A stretch of DNA of 64,000 bases from Robertkochia marina. Lineage in GTDB: Bacteria > Bacteroidota > Bacteroidia > Flavobacteriales > Flavobacteriaceae. Numbering within the stretch: the stretch's first letter is position 1; each line of letters begins with the position of its first letter. Location of the stretch: assembly GCF_004799345.1 (NCBI RefSeq), contig NZ_SSMC01000001.1, positions 62,001-126,000 on the forward strand. The letters are read 5' to 3'. Of the stretch, positions 26,809 to 34,534 are shown piece by piece. A program made the translations under genes and the position numbers. The notes under the pieces were generated by a model that saw nothing but the letters and a program-made list of their open reading frames with translations, made no database searches and had not been told where the DNA came from.

Positions 26809-27192
26809 ATGTTAAAAAAAGGAAGTAAACTATACAGCATTTTAACAGGAACTTGCCCCCGTTGCCATCAGGAGTCAATGTATACTTACAAAAACCCCTA
26901 TTTACTTTCACGAACCCTGAAAATGAATGAGACATGCTCGCACTGCGGCACCAAATACAAAATTGAACCTTCCTTTTTTTATGGCGCCATGTATGTGAGT
27001 TATGCGGTAGGAATTGCGTTTGCGGTGGCTGCCTTTGTTATTTCTTTCTTATTTCTTGGCTCAAGCCTTAAAACAGCCTTCATCAGCATCGTGGTGACCA
27101 TGATCGTTTTTATGCCGGTCATTATGCGCCTGGCCCGAAACATATGGATCAATTTCTTTATGAGCTACGACCCAAAGGCAGGCAAGCATTAA
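26809..27192 (+). CDS. DUF983 family membrane protein
   Basis: The 127-residue protein has an N-terminal zinc-ribbon-like region (CPRCHQ at 17-20; CSHCG) followed by two transmembrane helices and a short cytoplasmic tail, the arrangement of DUF983 proteins. Function is unknown; relatives are found near cytochrome oxidase genes in some bacteria. Its last four bases overlap the end of the convergent oxidoreductase gene. Confidence 0.85.
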   Translation: MLKKGSKLYSILTGTCPRCHQESMYTYKNPYLLSRTLKMNETCSHCGTKYKIEPSFFYGAMYVSYAVGIAFAVAAFVISFLFLGSSLKTAFISIVVTMIVFMPVIMRLARNIWINFFMSYDPKAGKH

Positions 27193-28247
27193 TTATTTTT
27201 CAGCCAACGTTTTTTAAACCGTTCGATATTGGTTTCTACAGGGACGGGCTCCCCGTTTTCTATGGACTGATATAACAGGGGAGCCACCCAGGGAGCGATC
27301 ATCACTCCGCGACTGCCCAGACCATTCAGGATATGTAATCCCTTGTTCTCAGGGTGAGTCCCCAGTAAAGGTCGCCTGTCGGCAACGGTGGGGCGTATGC
27401 CCGCCTGGTGGTTGACCACCTTGTAGGGGAGTTTCAGAAAACGCTCCAGTTTCTCAAGCAGTTCTACACGACATTCTTCTGTAGGTTCATTGGTCTTATC
27501 CTTCCATTTATAAGTAGCTCCCACCTTATAACGGTGCCCGCCCAAAGGAAGCAGGAAAACTGATGACTTTAGAATGAAATCTACATCAAGTCCGGGGATC
27601 TCAACCTCCAGCACCTCACCCTTGGTGCCATTCAAAGGAAGGTAATTGAAATACGGGTTGTGTTTAATACCGTATCCTTCACAAAATACCACATGTTTAA
27701 CAGGAATGTCTTTGTAGCGCAAATCGGAATCAACCCATTCCAGCCCATGGTAATCGAAAGCCTCTCGTTTTAACAGCCCCTCCTTCTCTAATAAAGCCAT
27801 ATAGGATTCCTGCAAACGTCTTGTATTCACCCATCCGGTATGCAACACCTCTCCGAAACCATGAGGCGCCTCAACACCCTGTAAATTCATATGATGCAAG
27901 GAGGTGTTCATATAAGGCTCCAGGAGGGGATTGTCGGCTGCATGAAACCATTCATTCTGCTCCTCAACGGAGACGAATCTTCGAAAGAGACGCAGTTTGG
28001 TATCAACGGTAACACCCAGTTTTTCTTCCAACCCTTTGTAATAGGCATCCAGGTGCCCCAATTGTTCACCCGCACGCCATACGGGAGTAAATCGTTTCAG
28101 AATAACGGGATTATACATACCCCCCGCAACATGGGAAGACACCTGGGAGCGATCATCATAAACCACAAAGCTTTTTCCCTGCTTTCTAAGCTCTTCACAA
28201 AAGGCGATCCCCGCGAGTCCGCAACCAACAATGATGTAATCTGTCAT
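27189..28247 (-). CDS. FAD-dependent oxidoreductase (DAO superfamily)
   Basis: The 352-residue protein begins with a dinucleotide-binding motif, IIVGCGLAGIAFCEEL, and an acidic residue at the end of the second strand (VVYDD). SSHVAGGMYNPVILKRFTP and the C-terminal GIRPTVADRRPLLGTHP...GLGSRGVMIAPW are typical of glycine/D-amino-acid-oxidase-type flavoproteins. The substrate is probably an amine or amino acid; a tRNA mnmC-like C-terminal oxidase is an alternative. An octamer satellite lies 34-73 bases upstream of the start. Confidence 0.82.
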   Translation of the reverse strand: MTDYIIVGCGLAGIAFCEELRKQGKSFVVYDDRSQVSSHVAGGMYNPVILKRFTPVWRAGEQLGHLDAYYKGLEEKLGVTVDTKLRLFRRFVSVEEQNEWFHAADNPLLEPYMNTSLHHMNLQGVEAPHGFGEVLHTGWVNTRRLQESYMALLEKEGLLKREAFDYHGLEWVDSDLRYKDIPVKHVVFCEGYGIKHNPYFNYLPLNGTKGEVLEVEIPGLDVDFILKSSVFLLPLGGHRYKVGATYKWKDKTNEPTEECRVELLEKLERFLKLPYKVVNHQAGIRPTVADRRPLLGTHPENKGLHILNGLGSRGVMIAPWVAPLLYQSIENGEPVPVETNIERFKKRWLKNN

Positions 28248-28561
28248 GATACAAAAGTAGGGAAAGTTAGGGGTTATAAAGTTATACGGTTATGCGGTTA
28301 TGCGGTTATGCGGTTATGCGGGTTAAGATATCCTAAGTCAGGTGAATGCATCGTGCCGCTAAAGCATTGGAGGTAAATTCAGGAGATCGCCACGACACGC
28401 CCTGCGTGTCTAACCACCCCGGCCTTCGGCCACCCCTCCTTTTTAAGGAGGGAGTATAATTGGATTCCAAAAAGATCTGCAGTACCAGAAGGGATTCAGG
28501 ATGATTCGGGATGTCACCACAACCTGCTCTGCAGGTTTCGCAAAGACGACTGATTAAAAAC
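28248..28561. repeat. Intergenic repeats: octamer satellite and palindromes
   Basis: At 28281-28320 there are five 8-bp units (GTTATACG, then four GTTATGCG). At 28378-28415 is a GGAGATCGCCACGACACGCC...GCGTGTC palindrome, at about 28415-28460 a CCACCCCGGCC/GGCCACCCCTCCTT...AAGGAGGG block related to the 74-bp inverted repeat, and at about 28508-28552 another REP-like copy (CTGCTCTGCAGG hairpin, TCGCAAAGACGAC end). No gene is seen. Confidence 0.65.
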
Positions 28562-28594
28562 AAAAAAACCGCCCGGAAGTACCGGGCGGTTTTT
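28562..28594 (-). terminator. Terminator of the gldKLMN operon
   Basis: ACCGCCCGG / CCGGGCGGT form a 9-bp G+C-rich stem with a five-base loop, flanked by A and T runs. On the minus strand it follows the gldN stop by about 32 bases and ends in a U-run, so it should terminate the gld transcript. Confidence 0.9.
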
Positions 28595-28626
28595 GTTATG
28601 ATATGTTTTGAATTGGATCTACAGAA

Positions 28627-29520
28627 CTAGTAACTCCACATGTCTTGCTCCTTGTCGCGAATATTCTCTTTGATTCGCTGAGCTTCAAGCAGCTGGAATA
28701 AGGCGTTATCTGAAATATATTCGTTGATCTCGCGGTCTTCCTGAACGTTCTCTTCCTTATAGATATAGGCATTGAACCTTCTTGCGTTAAGCAATTGATC
28801 AAAGGAGATAGGACGTGAAGAATTCTTATTGTTGAATGCTTTAGCTTCATGGAGAATATCCCTTACAGATGGGAACCATACCCAAAACAATTCAACCAGG
28901 TCAGGATTATCACTGTCAATAAAGTTCACATCGGGAGCAACAGGTGCAATTCCCAGTAAACGATACTTCAGTTCTCCCTGGCGCTTATCGAAATACCACA
29001 CACCTTTAATTCTCCACTCCTCGATCTCGGCAGCGGTCAGGTCACGACGGTTAATATACTCAGGAGAGATCTGCTCTCCGGCATTCAACTGGTCGTAACC
29101 CAAGTCGGTGGTATCTACCTTAGCAAGGGTAGCTTCGAGATCTTTCAGGGTACGCTTCTCCGTAAAATAAGAATCAGCATACAGATCAATCTCGCCTCTC
29201 TTGGCGTACTTCATCAGCACGTCGTATAACGATCTTCTGTCTTTCCCGATACCAACGGTATCGATAGGATAATAGAAGGGAAAGTTTACTCTTTCGTCAA
29301 GATCTATCCGTTCCCAGATAGTTTTTGACCAAAGGATATCACGGTCATCCACATAACCGTAAGGAAGCGGCTCATCGTTATCGGCCTCTTTCTGGGCCTC
29401 TGATTTTACCCCAACCATTTCCGGCGTGGTGGCGTTAAGCAGATTTGCCTGCGCCATTGCCGACCCTGAAATAAACAGGGCTGAGATTGTTACTAAAATT
29501 CCTTTCCAATTCATAAACAT
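28627..29520 (-). CDS. gldN: GldN, gliding motility/type IX secretion protein
   Basis: The 297-residue protein has a signal peptide ending GSAMA-QANLL and the GldN/PorN features: DRDILWSKTIWERIDLDERVN, PIDT, SLYDVLMKYAK and a C-terminal NARRFNAYIYKEENVQEDREI. GldN works with the GldK lipoprotein in the periplasmic ring of the type IX secretion system. It is last in the gldK-L-M-N order, 9 bases after gldM, with a terminator behind it. ATG at the third codon is an alternative start. Confidence 0.95.
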   Translation of the reverse strand: MFMNWKGILVTISALFISGSAMAQANLLNATTPEMVGVKSEAQKEADNDEPLPYGYVDDRDILWSKTIWERIDLDERVNFPFYYPIDTVGIGKDRRSLYDVLMKYAKRGEIDLYADSYFTEKRTLKDLEATLAKVDTTDLGYDQLNAGEQISPEYINRRDLTAAEIEEWRIKGVWYFDKRQGELKYRLLGIAPVAPDVNFIDSDNPDLVELFWVWFPSVRDILHEAKAFNNKNSSRPISFDQLLNARRFNAYIYKEENVQEDREINEYISDNALFQLLEAQRIKENIRDKEQDMWSY

Positions 29521-29529
29521 AAGTCTTTA

Positions 29530-31140
29530 TTAGTTTGTTAACTCCACAACAACCGGAGAAACCTTCTTAAGTTTATACGATCTGTTGTTGGTAATATAGG
29601 CTTCAATATCAAAGATCTGAACAGCTTCTCCTCTATCAGCTCGCTTAAGAGCCGCTTTTGCACGTCCGTCCAGCTTGTTACCGTTAACCTGCACGGTTGG
29701 CTGCCCCGGAACTTTAAATTTAAATCCGCTTACGGCGATATTCAGGTCAAAGTCAAAGTCTTCAAGCATGGCTCCGATGGTGGAGATCTCCAGGTTGGCA
29801 CGTGGCATCTTGATCTCTCCGAACTCTCCACGAACGGTTCCCGAAGGTCTTGGAATATCCTTGATACGGAACTCGGTAGACGATCCTACACGATCTCCTG
29901 TTGGAAGCACTCCGCTTGCAGTGATCTTCACCGTACGTCCTGTTCCGGGCTTCATGGCATATTTACTACCCGAAACTCTTGAAAGACCGGGAGCACTGGC
30001 ATTTACCTTATTGTCAGGAATTCCAGGGATAGAAATGGTTAGTGGGTTGGTAACTCCCCGATAAACCACATTCATCTTATCGGCAGAAATAACAGCTCCG
30101 TTCGGCTTGCTGATGGTAGCGAAGGTCTGACTTACAGGAACTTCGATCTCTTGACCATCTTCCTTAAAGATCAGGGTTCCCTCCAGGGTGTGATCTCCGG
30201 GACGTCCGGCATTTACCATCATTTTCACCTGGCCATTCTCAAACTTGTAATCCTCCCCTTCTTTCAGTTCTCTTCCGTCAAGGGTGAGCTCAGCTCTGTC
30301 AGGTACGGTAGTAGCATCTACACGTCCAAGAACGATAGCTCCATCAAATTCCTCTCCTGAATAATAAGCTGATTTTGGGGTTTCTAACAAGGTAGAATAA
30401 TTGCTGTAAGAAACATCAGAAGCCATCTGACCTGCCACCATAGAAGAAAGTATATCTTCCTGGGTAGTTTTGATGTCAGACTGAAGGTTGGTTAGCTTGG
30501 TCAGCGATGCGATCAAGGGGAACCCTTCATAATGATAGTTCAACCAAGGCTGCATCTTCTGATCACTTTTACGCTCAACCTCACCGTTCTCATCTCCTGT
30601 ATAGAAACGATCTGAGATCGTTGCCAATAAAGATTCTTTTTGAGTCGCGTTGATCAGGGTGTCAGGAATACTCTTTACAGTAGTAAGAGCCTGCTCTCTG
30701 TATTCATTAATATAGTCAACGAACTTCTTCCCTTCCTGAGAGTAGTTATCTCCCTGGAAAAACATCTGATCAAGCTCATCAGCTTTGTCCATCACCTCAT
30801 AGTTTCCGCTCTCGAGATCATCCGGATCAACTCTTTCGGTGATCTTGGTTTTAATCCCGTCTATGTAGGCATAGAACTCATCAGACATAGAGTTCACTCC
30901 GTTGTATTCTTCTAACATTCCGGCATACTTTTCAGGCTGGTCAGCAGCTTTCTGCTTAAGTCCTTCATAGGCCATCAGGTTATTTTGGGTCGCTTTCGTA
31001 TTTGAAGCCTCCAGCTTTTCGTTCAATAGTCCGAAAGCCGAAAGTACTTCTTTACTCATGTTTAACGCCAGCATTGCGATGAAAACCAGGTACATTAGGT
31101 TGATCATCTTCTGACGTGGTGATAAATTTCCTCCTGCCAT
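29530..31140 (-). CDS. gldM: GldM, type IX secretion motor subunit
   Basis: The 536-residue protein has an N-terminal MAGGNLSPRQKMINLMYLVF with one transmembrane helix; the conserved Arg9 that pairs with the GldL glutamate in known motor structures is present. The long periplasmic part folds in relatives into four domains reaching to the GldK-N ring. Together with GldL it converts proton flow into rotation that powers secretion and gliding. It is 34 bases downstream of gldL. Confidence 0.96.
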   Translation of the reverse strand: MAGGNLSPRQKMINLMYLVFIAMLALNMSKEVLSAFGLLNEKLEASNTKATQNNLMAYEGLKQKAADQPEKYAGMLEEYNGVNSMSDEFYAYIDGIKTKITERVDPDDLESGNYEVMDKADELDQMFFQGDNYSQEGKKFVDYINEYREQALTTVKSIPDTLINATQKESLLATISDRFYTGDENGEVERKSDQKMQPWLNYHYEGFPLIASLTKLTNLQSDIKTTQEDILSSMVAGQMASDVSYSNYSTLLETPKSAYYSGEEFDGAIVLGRVDATTVPDRAELTLDGRELKEGEDYKFENGQVKMMVNAGRPGDHTLEGTLIFKEDGQEIEVPVSQTFATISKPNGAVISADKMNVVYRGVTNPLTISIPGIPDNKVNASAPGLSRVSGSKYAMKPGTGRTVKITASGVLPTGDRVGSSTEFRIKDIPRPSGTVRGEFGEIKMPRANLEISTIGAMLEDFDFDLNIAVSGFKFKVPGQPTVQVNGNKLDGRAKAALKRADRGEAVQIFDIEAYITNNRSYKLKKVSPVVVELTN

Positions 31141-31174
31141 AACTAATTAGATTTTTAGGGTTAAGGGTTACTAA

Positions 31175-31828
31175 TTAGCTCTTGTTCATTGCAGAAAGCA
31201 TTCCACCATAAACTCCGTTCAGAGAAGACAAGTTGCTGGCAAGGGCCTGCATCTGATCTTTAAGGGCATCAGCATTCTGAGCCACTTCTTCCTGGATGGT
31301 TGCCTGGCGGTTAGCGCTTTCCAATTGTACTTTATAAAGGCTGTTTAGAGATTCCATTTGAGCAGCGGCCAAAGAAAGTTCTTCACTGTACTTCTTGGTA
31401 GAAGTCATAGCCTCTGCAGTTGGAGAAATGCTCTTGGCGGCACCTTCAAAATTCTTGATACTCTCACCAAGACTGGCCATCAACTGAGCATCTACCTTGG
31501 CTTCTTTAAGCATGTCATCCAGTTTCTTAGAAAGAAGACCTTCTGCTTCTTTAGCTTCAGCAGCTTCGTTCTGTCTAACACCGGTTGATTGACCTCCTGC
31601 CAATTCAGGATATACCAACGACCAGTCCAGATCATCATCTACAGGTTCAAACGCTGAGATAGCGAAAATAGCAGCCTCAGTAATAAGACCGAAGGCAAGT
31701 AATACTCCTCCGTCTACGGGACCGAATTCCCAGTGAAGGATCTTGAATAACGCACCGAGAATTACAACCGATGCACCCAGCCCGTAGGCCATGTTAAAAA
31801 GTTTCTTAGTTGATTTTGATTGTGCCAT
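31175..31828 (-). CDS. gldL: GldL, type IX secretion motor stator subunit
   Basis: The 217-residue protein has two N-terminal transmembrane helices (about 14-32 and 40-60) with the conserved GALFKILHWEFG between them and a membrane glutamate (Glu51, LITEAAIF) in the place of the proton-carrying residue of characterised GldL. A long cytoplasmic, coiled-coil-prone C-terminal region follows. It forms a pentamer around two GldM helices in relatives. Confidence 0.96.
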   Translation of the reverse strand: MAQSKSTKKLFNMAYGLGASVVILGALFKILHWEFGPVDGGVLLAFGLITEAAIFAISAFEPVDDDLDWSLVYPELAGGQSTGVRQNEAAEAKEAEGLLSKKLDDMLKEAKVDAQLMASLGESIKNFEGAAKSISPTAEAMTSTKKYSEELSLAAAQMESLNSLYKVQLESANRQATIQEEVAQNADALKDQMQALASNLSSLNGVYGGMLSAMNKS

Positions 31829-31870
31829 AGTTACTAATTTTTAGATAAGTTAAGTTATTAAGTTGGCGGT

Positions 31871-33226
31871 TTAGTTTTGGGTCGCTTCTGTACCCATGTA
31901 GTCCTGAACTGTCCTGAAGCCGATATAGCTTCTGGCCGAATCCTGGTACTCGTAATCTCTGGTACTTACCTGAAGAAAGTACGCTACGTCCTTCCACGAA
32001 CCACCTCTAATAACTCTTCGTTTATTTTCACCATCATAGGTGTTCGGGTTCATGGTTGAAACATATTCATAAGAATTGGGGTCATAAGATGAATTGGTCC
32101 ATTCTGACACATTTCCTGCCATGTTGTACAGGTTATAGTCATTAGGATCATATGATTTGGCCTCTACAGTATACAGGGCCTGGTCGGCTGCATAATCTCC
32201 TCGCAGTGGCTTAAAGTTAGCCATAAAACAACCTCTGTCGTTCAGGATGTAAGGTCCTCCCCAGGGATAGGTCCCTGACTCGATACCTCCACGGGCAGCA
32301 TATTCCCATTCAGCCTCTGTTGGCAGTCTGAACTGGTTAACCGGTTGTTTTCCTTTACCTTTATTAAAGTCATTCTTGTACTTGGATCTCCAGGCACAAA
32401 ATGCCTTGGCCTGGTGCCATGTTACGCCAACCACAGGGTACTCACTGTAAGCTTCGCTCCAGAAGTAATCATTGTGCATGGGCTCGTTATAAGAATAGCT
32501 GAAATCCTTGATCCATACCGTAGTATCAGGGTACACAAGGGTTTCTTCCTTACGGATGAAATCCTTACGGTCTCCCTGACCTTTAGCCCGGGCAGCCGCC
32601 TGAATATCCATCCAATTATAGGCGTATTTTAGTTTTGTTACATCAATGGATCTGCGACCGTTATAGGCCTCCTCTTCCGGAATGTACATAGAATCCATTA
32701 CCTCAGCATAGTACTGATCAGGATATCTGCTGGTATTCCAAACCAGATCAACATCTTTATTAAGTCTTCTTCCACGATAACCTTCCTCGTCAAAACTCTC
32801 GTAGTTGAAGAGCATATATTTTTCGTATTCTGATAGGTTGGTGGTATCAGCGTCTTTAAAAGCGTACTCACCAATACCGCCGTTGCCTGGAACTTCTCCC
32901 AGCTCCTCAGCGAAAATAGCAAGTCGGGTACGTACGATAGAGTCTTTTACCCATTCCACGAACTGGCGATACTCGCTATTCGTGATCTCAGTTTCGTCCA
33001 TGTAGAACGAACGAACGGTAACTGTTTTGGTTGGAGCGTTTAAAACGTTGGCTACATCGTCATCGGATTTACCCATAATAAAGGATCCACCGGGTACCAG
33101 TGACATGCCGTAAGGCTTCTCAGGATGCCAGCTTTTTCCGCGAACACCAACTAGTTCTCCTCTGTCATTTGACCCACAACTGGCCAATAGTAATGAAACA
33201 GACGCTAATAGAAATAGCTTTTTCAT
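31871..33226 (-). CDS. gldK: GldK, sulfatase-modifying-factor-like gliding lipoprotein
   Basis: The lipoprotein signal ends at LLLASC, followed by a formylglycine-generating-enzyme-like fold: LVPGGSFIMG, DETEITNSEYRQFVEW, PVVGVTWHQAKAFCAWR, RLPTEAEWEYAARGG and RVIRGGSWKD. GldK forms the outer ring of the type IX secretion system with GldN. I start at ATG 33226 (MKKLFLL); an ATG two codons earlier is possible. It is the first gene of gldKLMN, 141 bases after the arginase-like gene. Confidence 0.95.
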   Translation of the reverse strand: MKKLFLLASVSLLLASCGSNDRGELVGVRGKSWHPEKPYGMSLVPGGSFIMGKSDDDVANVLNAPTKTVTVRSFYMDETEITNSEYRQFVEWVKDSIVRTRLAIFAEELGEVPGNGGIGEYAFKDADTTNLSEYEKYMLFNYESFDEEGYRGRRLNKDVDLVWNTSRYPDQYYAEVMDSMYIPEEEAYNGRRSIDVTKLKYAYNWMDIQAAARAKGQGDRKDFIRKEETLVYPDTTVWIKDFSYSYNEPMHNDYFWSEAYSEYPVVGVTWHQAKAFCAWRSKYKNDFNKGKGKQPVNQFRLPTEAEWEYAARGGIESGTYPWGGPYILNDRGCFMANFKPLRGDYAADQALYTVEAKSYDPNDYNLYNMAGNVSEWTNSSYDPNSYEYVSTMNPNTYDGENKRRVIRGGSWKDVAYFLQVSTRDYEYQDSARSYIGFRTVQDYMGTEATQN

Positions 33227-33339
33227 ATGCATATACGAGGTTAAATTACATTCATAAATTCAGGATGGTAAACCTATCCAATAAATTCCAAAAAAACAAT
33301 ATTGCCATAGTTTTTGTTGTCAAACGCTTACAAAACACT

Positions 33340-33357
33340 GTGTAAAATATCTTACAC
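33340..33357. promoter_or_regulatory. Inverted repeat GTGTAA-N6-TTACAC before gldK
   Basis: Perfect 6-bp arms with an AATATC spacer lie in the 147-bp gap between gldK and the arginase-like gene, about 114-131 bases before the gldK start. No T-run follows, so a regulator site is more likely than a terminator; no regulator can be named. Confidence 0.3.
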
Positions 33358-33373
33358 GTTATTTTTAAGCACA

Positions 33374-34531
33374 TTACACCAACATCTTCTTGCAGGCTTT
33401 CCACCACCGTTCGGGCACAACGCCCTCACTGGCACGCAGATATTCTTCCTGCGTACAAGGTAATAACGTTTGTCTTTCAACATTATTATACGGATCATCA
33501 TTTTTAGGAACCTCTATCCACCAACGTCCGGAAATATTGCTTTTAAAGAAATGGATATCAAAATCGTCTATAGGTACGATATATTTCGTGAAGTTTTCTA
33601 TCGATGCGAATGGATAATCATTTTTACGAATATTCACCCCTTCTATAAAATACCATATCAGTTGAGCTGCCAGCTGAGCTCCCTGAGGGCTGGCCTCACA
33701 TTCAAAAAGACCAAAGGCACTCAGCTTATCACTAATACCTGCATAACGGGCTATGGCACAGATCTCCCTCCCGTCAAATCCGTTCGGGTTACAATGCGGC
33801 AAAGAACCAAGATCGGCAGCCCTTACTGCAGTAAGGTCAACACTCACCAAATCGGCATCTCTGAACACAGGTTCTACCACGGTTACATCAGCAATAACCT
33901 CTCCTAAACGGTAGGCGTCAAAAAACAACCGATCCATCAGGTCGATCTCTTCCTGCGCATTGCAATAGGTCTGAAAACCAATATTGGAAAAATTAAAGAG
34001 ATTGTTAGGGGGGTTAACGATGATCTTACTTAAATAGGACTCTGAAGAGATCAGGTCTTCTGCCTCCCCGAAATCAAACTTACTGTCAACCGACACCAGG
34101 TTTACCATCTGCTCCATATCGTCATAGGCGCGGTACATGGCATAGGTTAAATCCTGGCTTCCACCGATAACCACCGGAAGGATGTGCTGCTTCAATAAGG
34201 TTGAAACGATATTCGAAAGGGCAAAATAAGTATCCTCTACCGTCTCGCCGGGATGAATATCCCCCAGGTCGACCACTTTATGCGCCCAATTCCCCATAAA
34301 TAATTGGTAGAATTGTTTTCTGAATTCCTTGATCTTGAGATGATCGTGTTTTTGCACCTTGGCATTCCTGAATTCATTGACCCCGATAATCGCCATTTTA
34401 ACGCCTTCGAGATCTGGCAGTCCATCCTTTTCTGAATGGATCTCTATGCTGTTCCCAATAGCCTGAGAAGGCAGCAGTTCATTGTGGGCAAGGACCACAC
34501 TCTCTACAGGAGAGAGAAAGTCGGTGTTCAT
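33374..34531 (-). CDS. Arginase/formimidoylglutamase-fold protein with degenerate metal site
   Basis: The 385-residue protein keeps the ureohydrolase fold landmarks but not the manganese ligands. Where arginases have GGDHS it reads GGSQD (Gln126 for the His ligand); where they have DAHxD it reads DSKFD (Asp149, Lys151, Asp153); where they have DxDxxDP it reads DLTAVRAAD (Asp232, Thr234). Three of six usual ligands are lost, so hydrolase activity is doubtful. It lies between topA (3-base gap) and gldK on the same strand. A non-catalytic role is inferred; automatic annotation would call it formimidoylglutamase or arginase. Confidence 0.82.
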   Translation of the reverse strand: MNTDFLSPVESVVLAHNELLPSQAIGNSIEIHSEKDGLPDLEGVKMAIIGVNEFRNAKVQKHDHLKIKEFRKQFYQLFMGNWAHKVVDLGDIHPGETVEDTYFALSNIVSTLLKQHILPVVIGGSQDLTYAMYRAYDDMEQMVNLVSVDSKFDFGEAEDLISSESYLSKIIVNPPNNLFNFSNIGFQTYCNAQEEIDLMDRLFFDAYRLGEVIADVTVVEPVFRDADLVSVDLTAVRAADLGSLPHCNPNGFDGREICAIARYAGISDKLSAFGLFECEASPQGAQLAAQLIWYFIEGVNIRKNDYPFASIENFTKYIVPIDDFDIHFFKSNISGRWWIEVPKNDDPYNNVERQTLLPCTQEEYLRASEGVVPERWWKACKKMLV

Positions 34532-34534
34532 AGG

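Noticed and set aside
28248-28561. Insertion sequence remnant
   Set aside because: There is no transposase fragment or terminal repeats with target duplication; only short palindromes and octamers are present.
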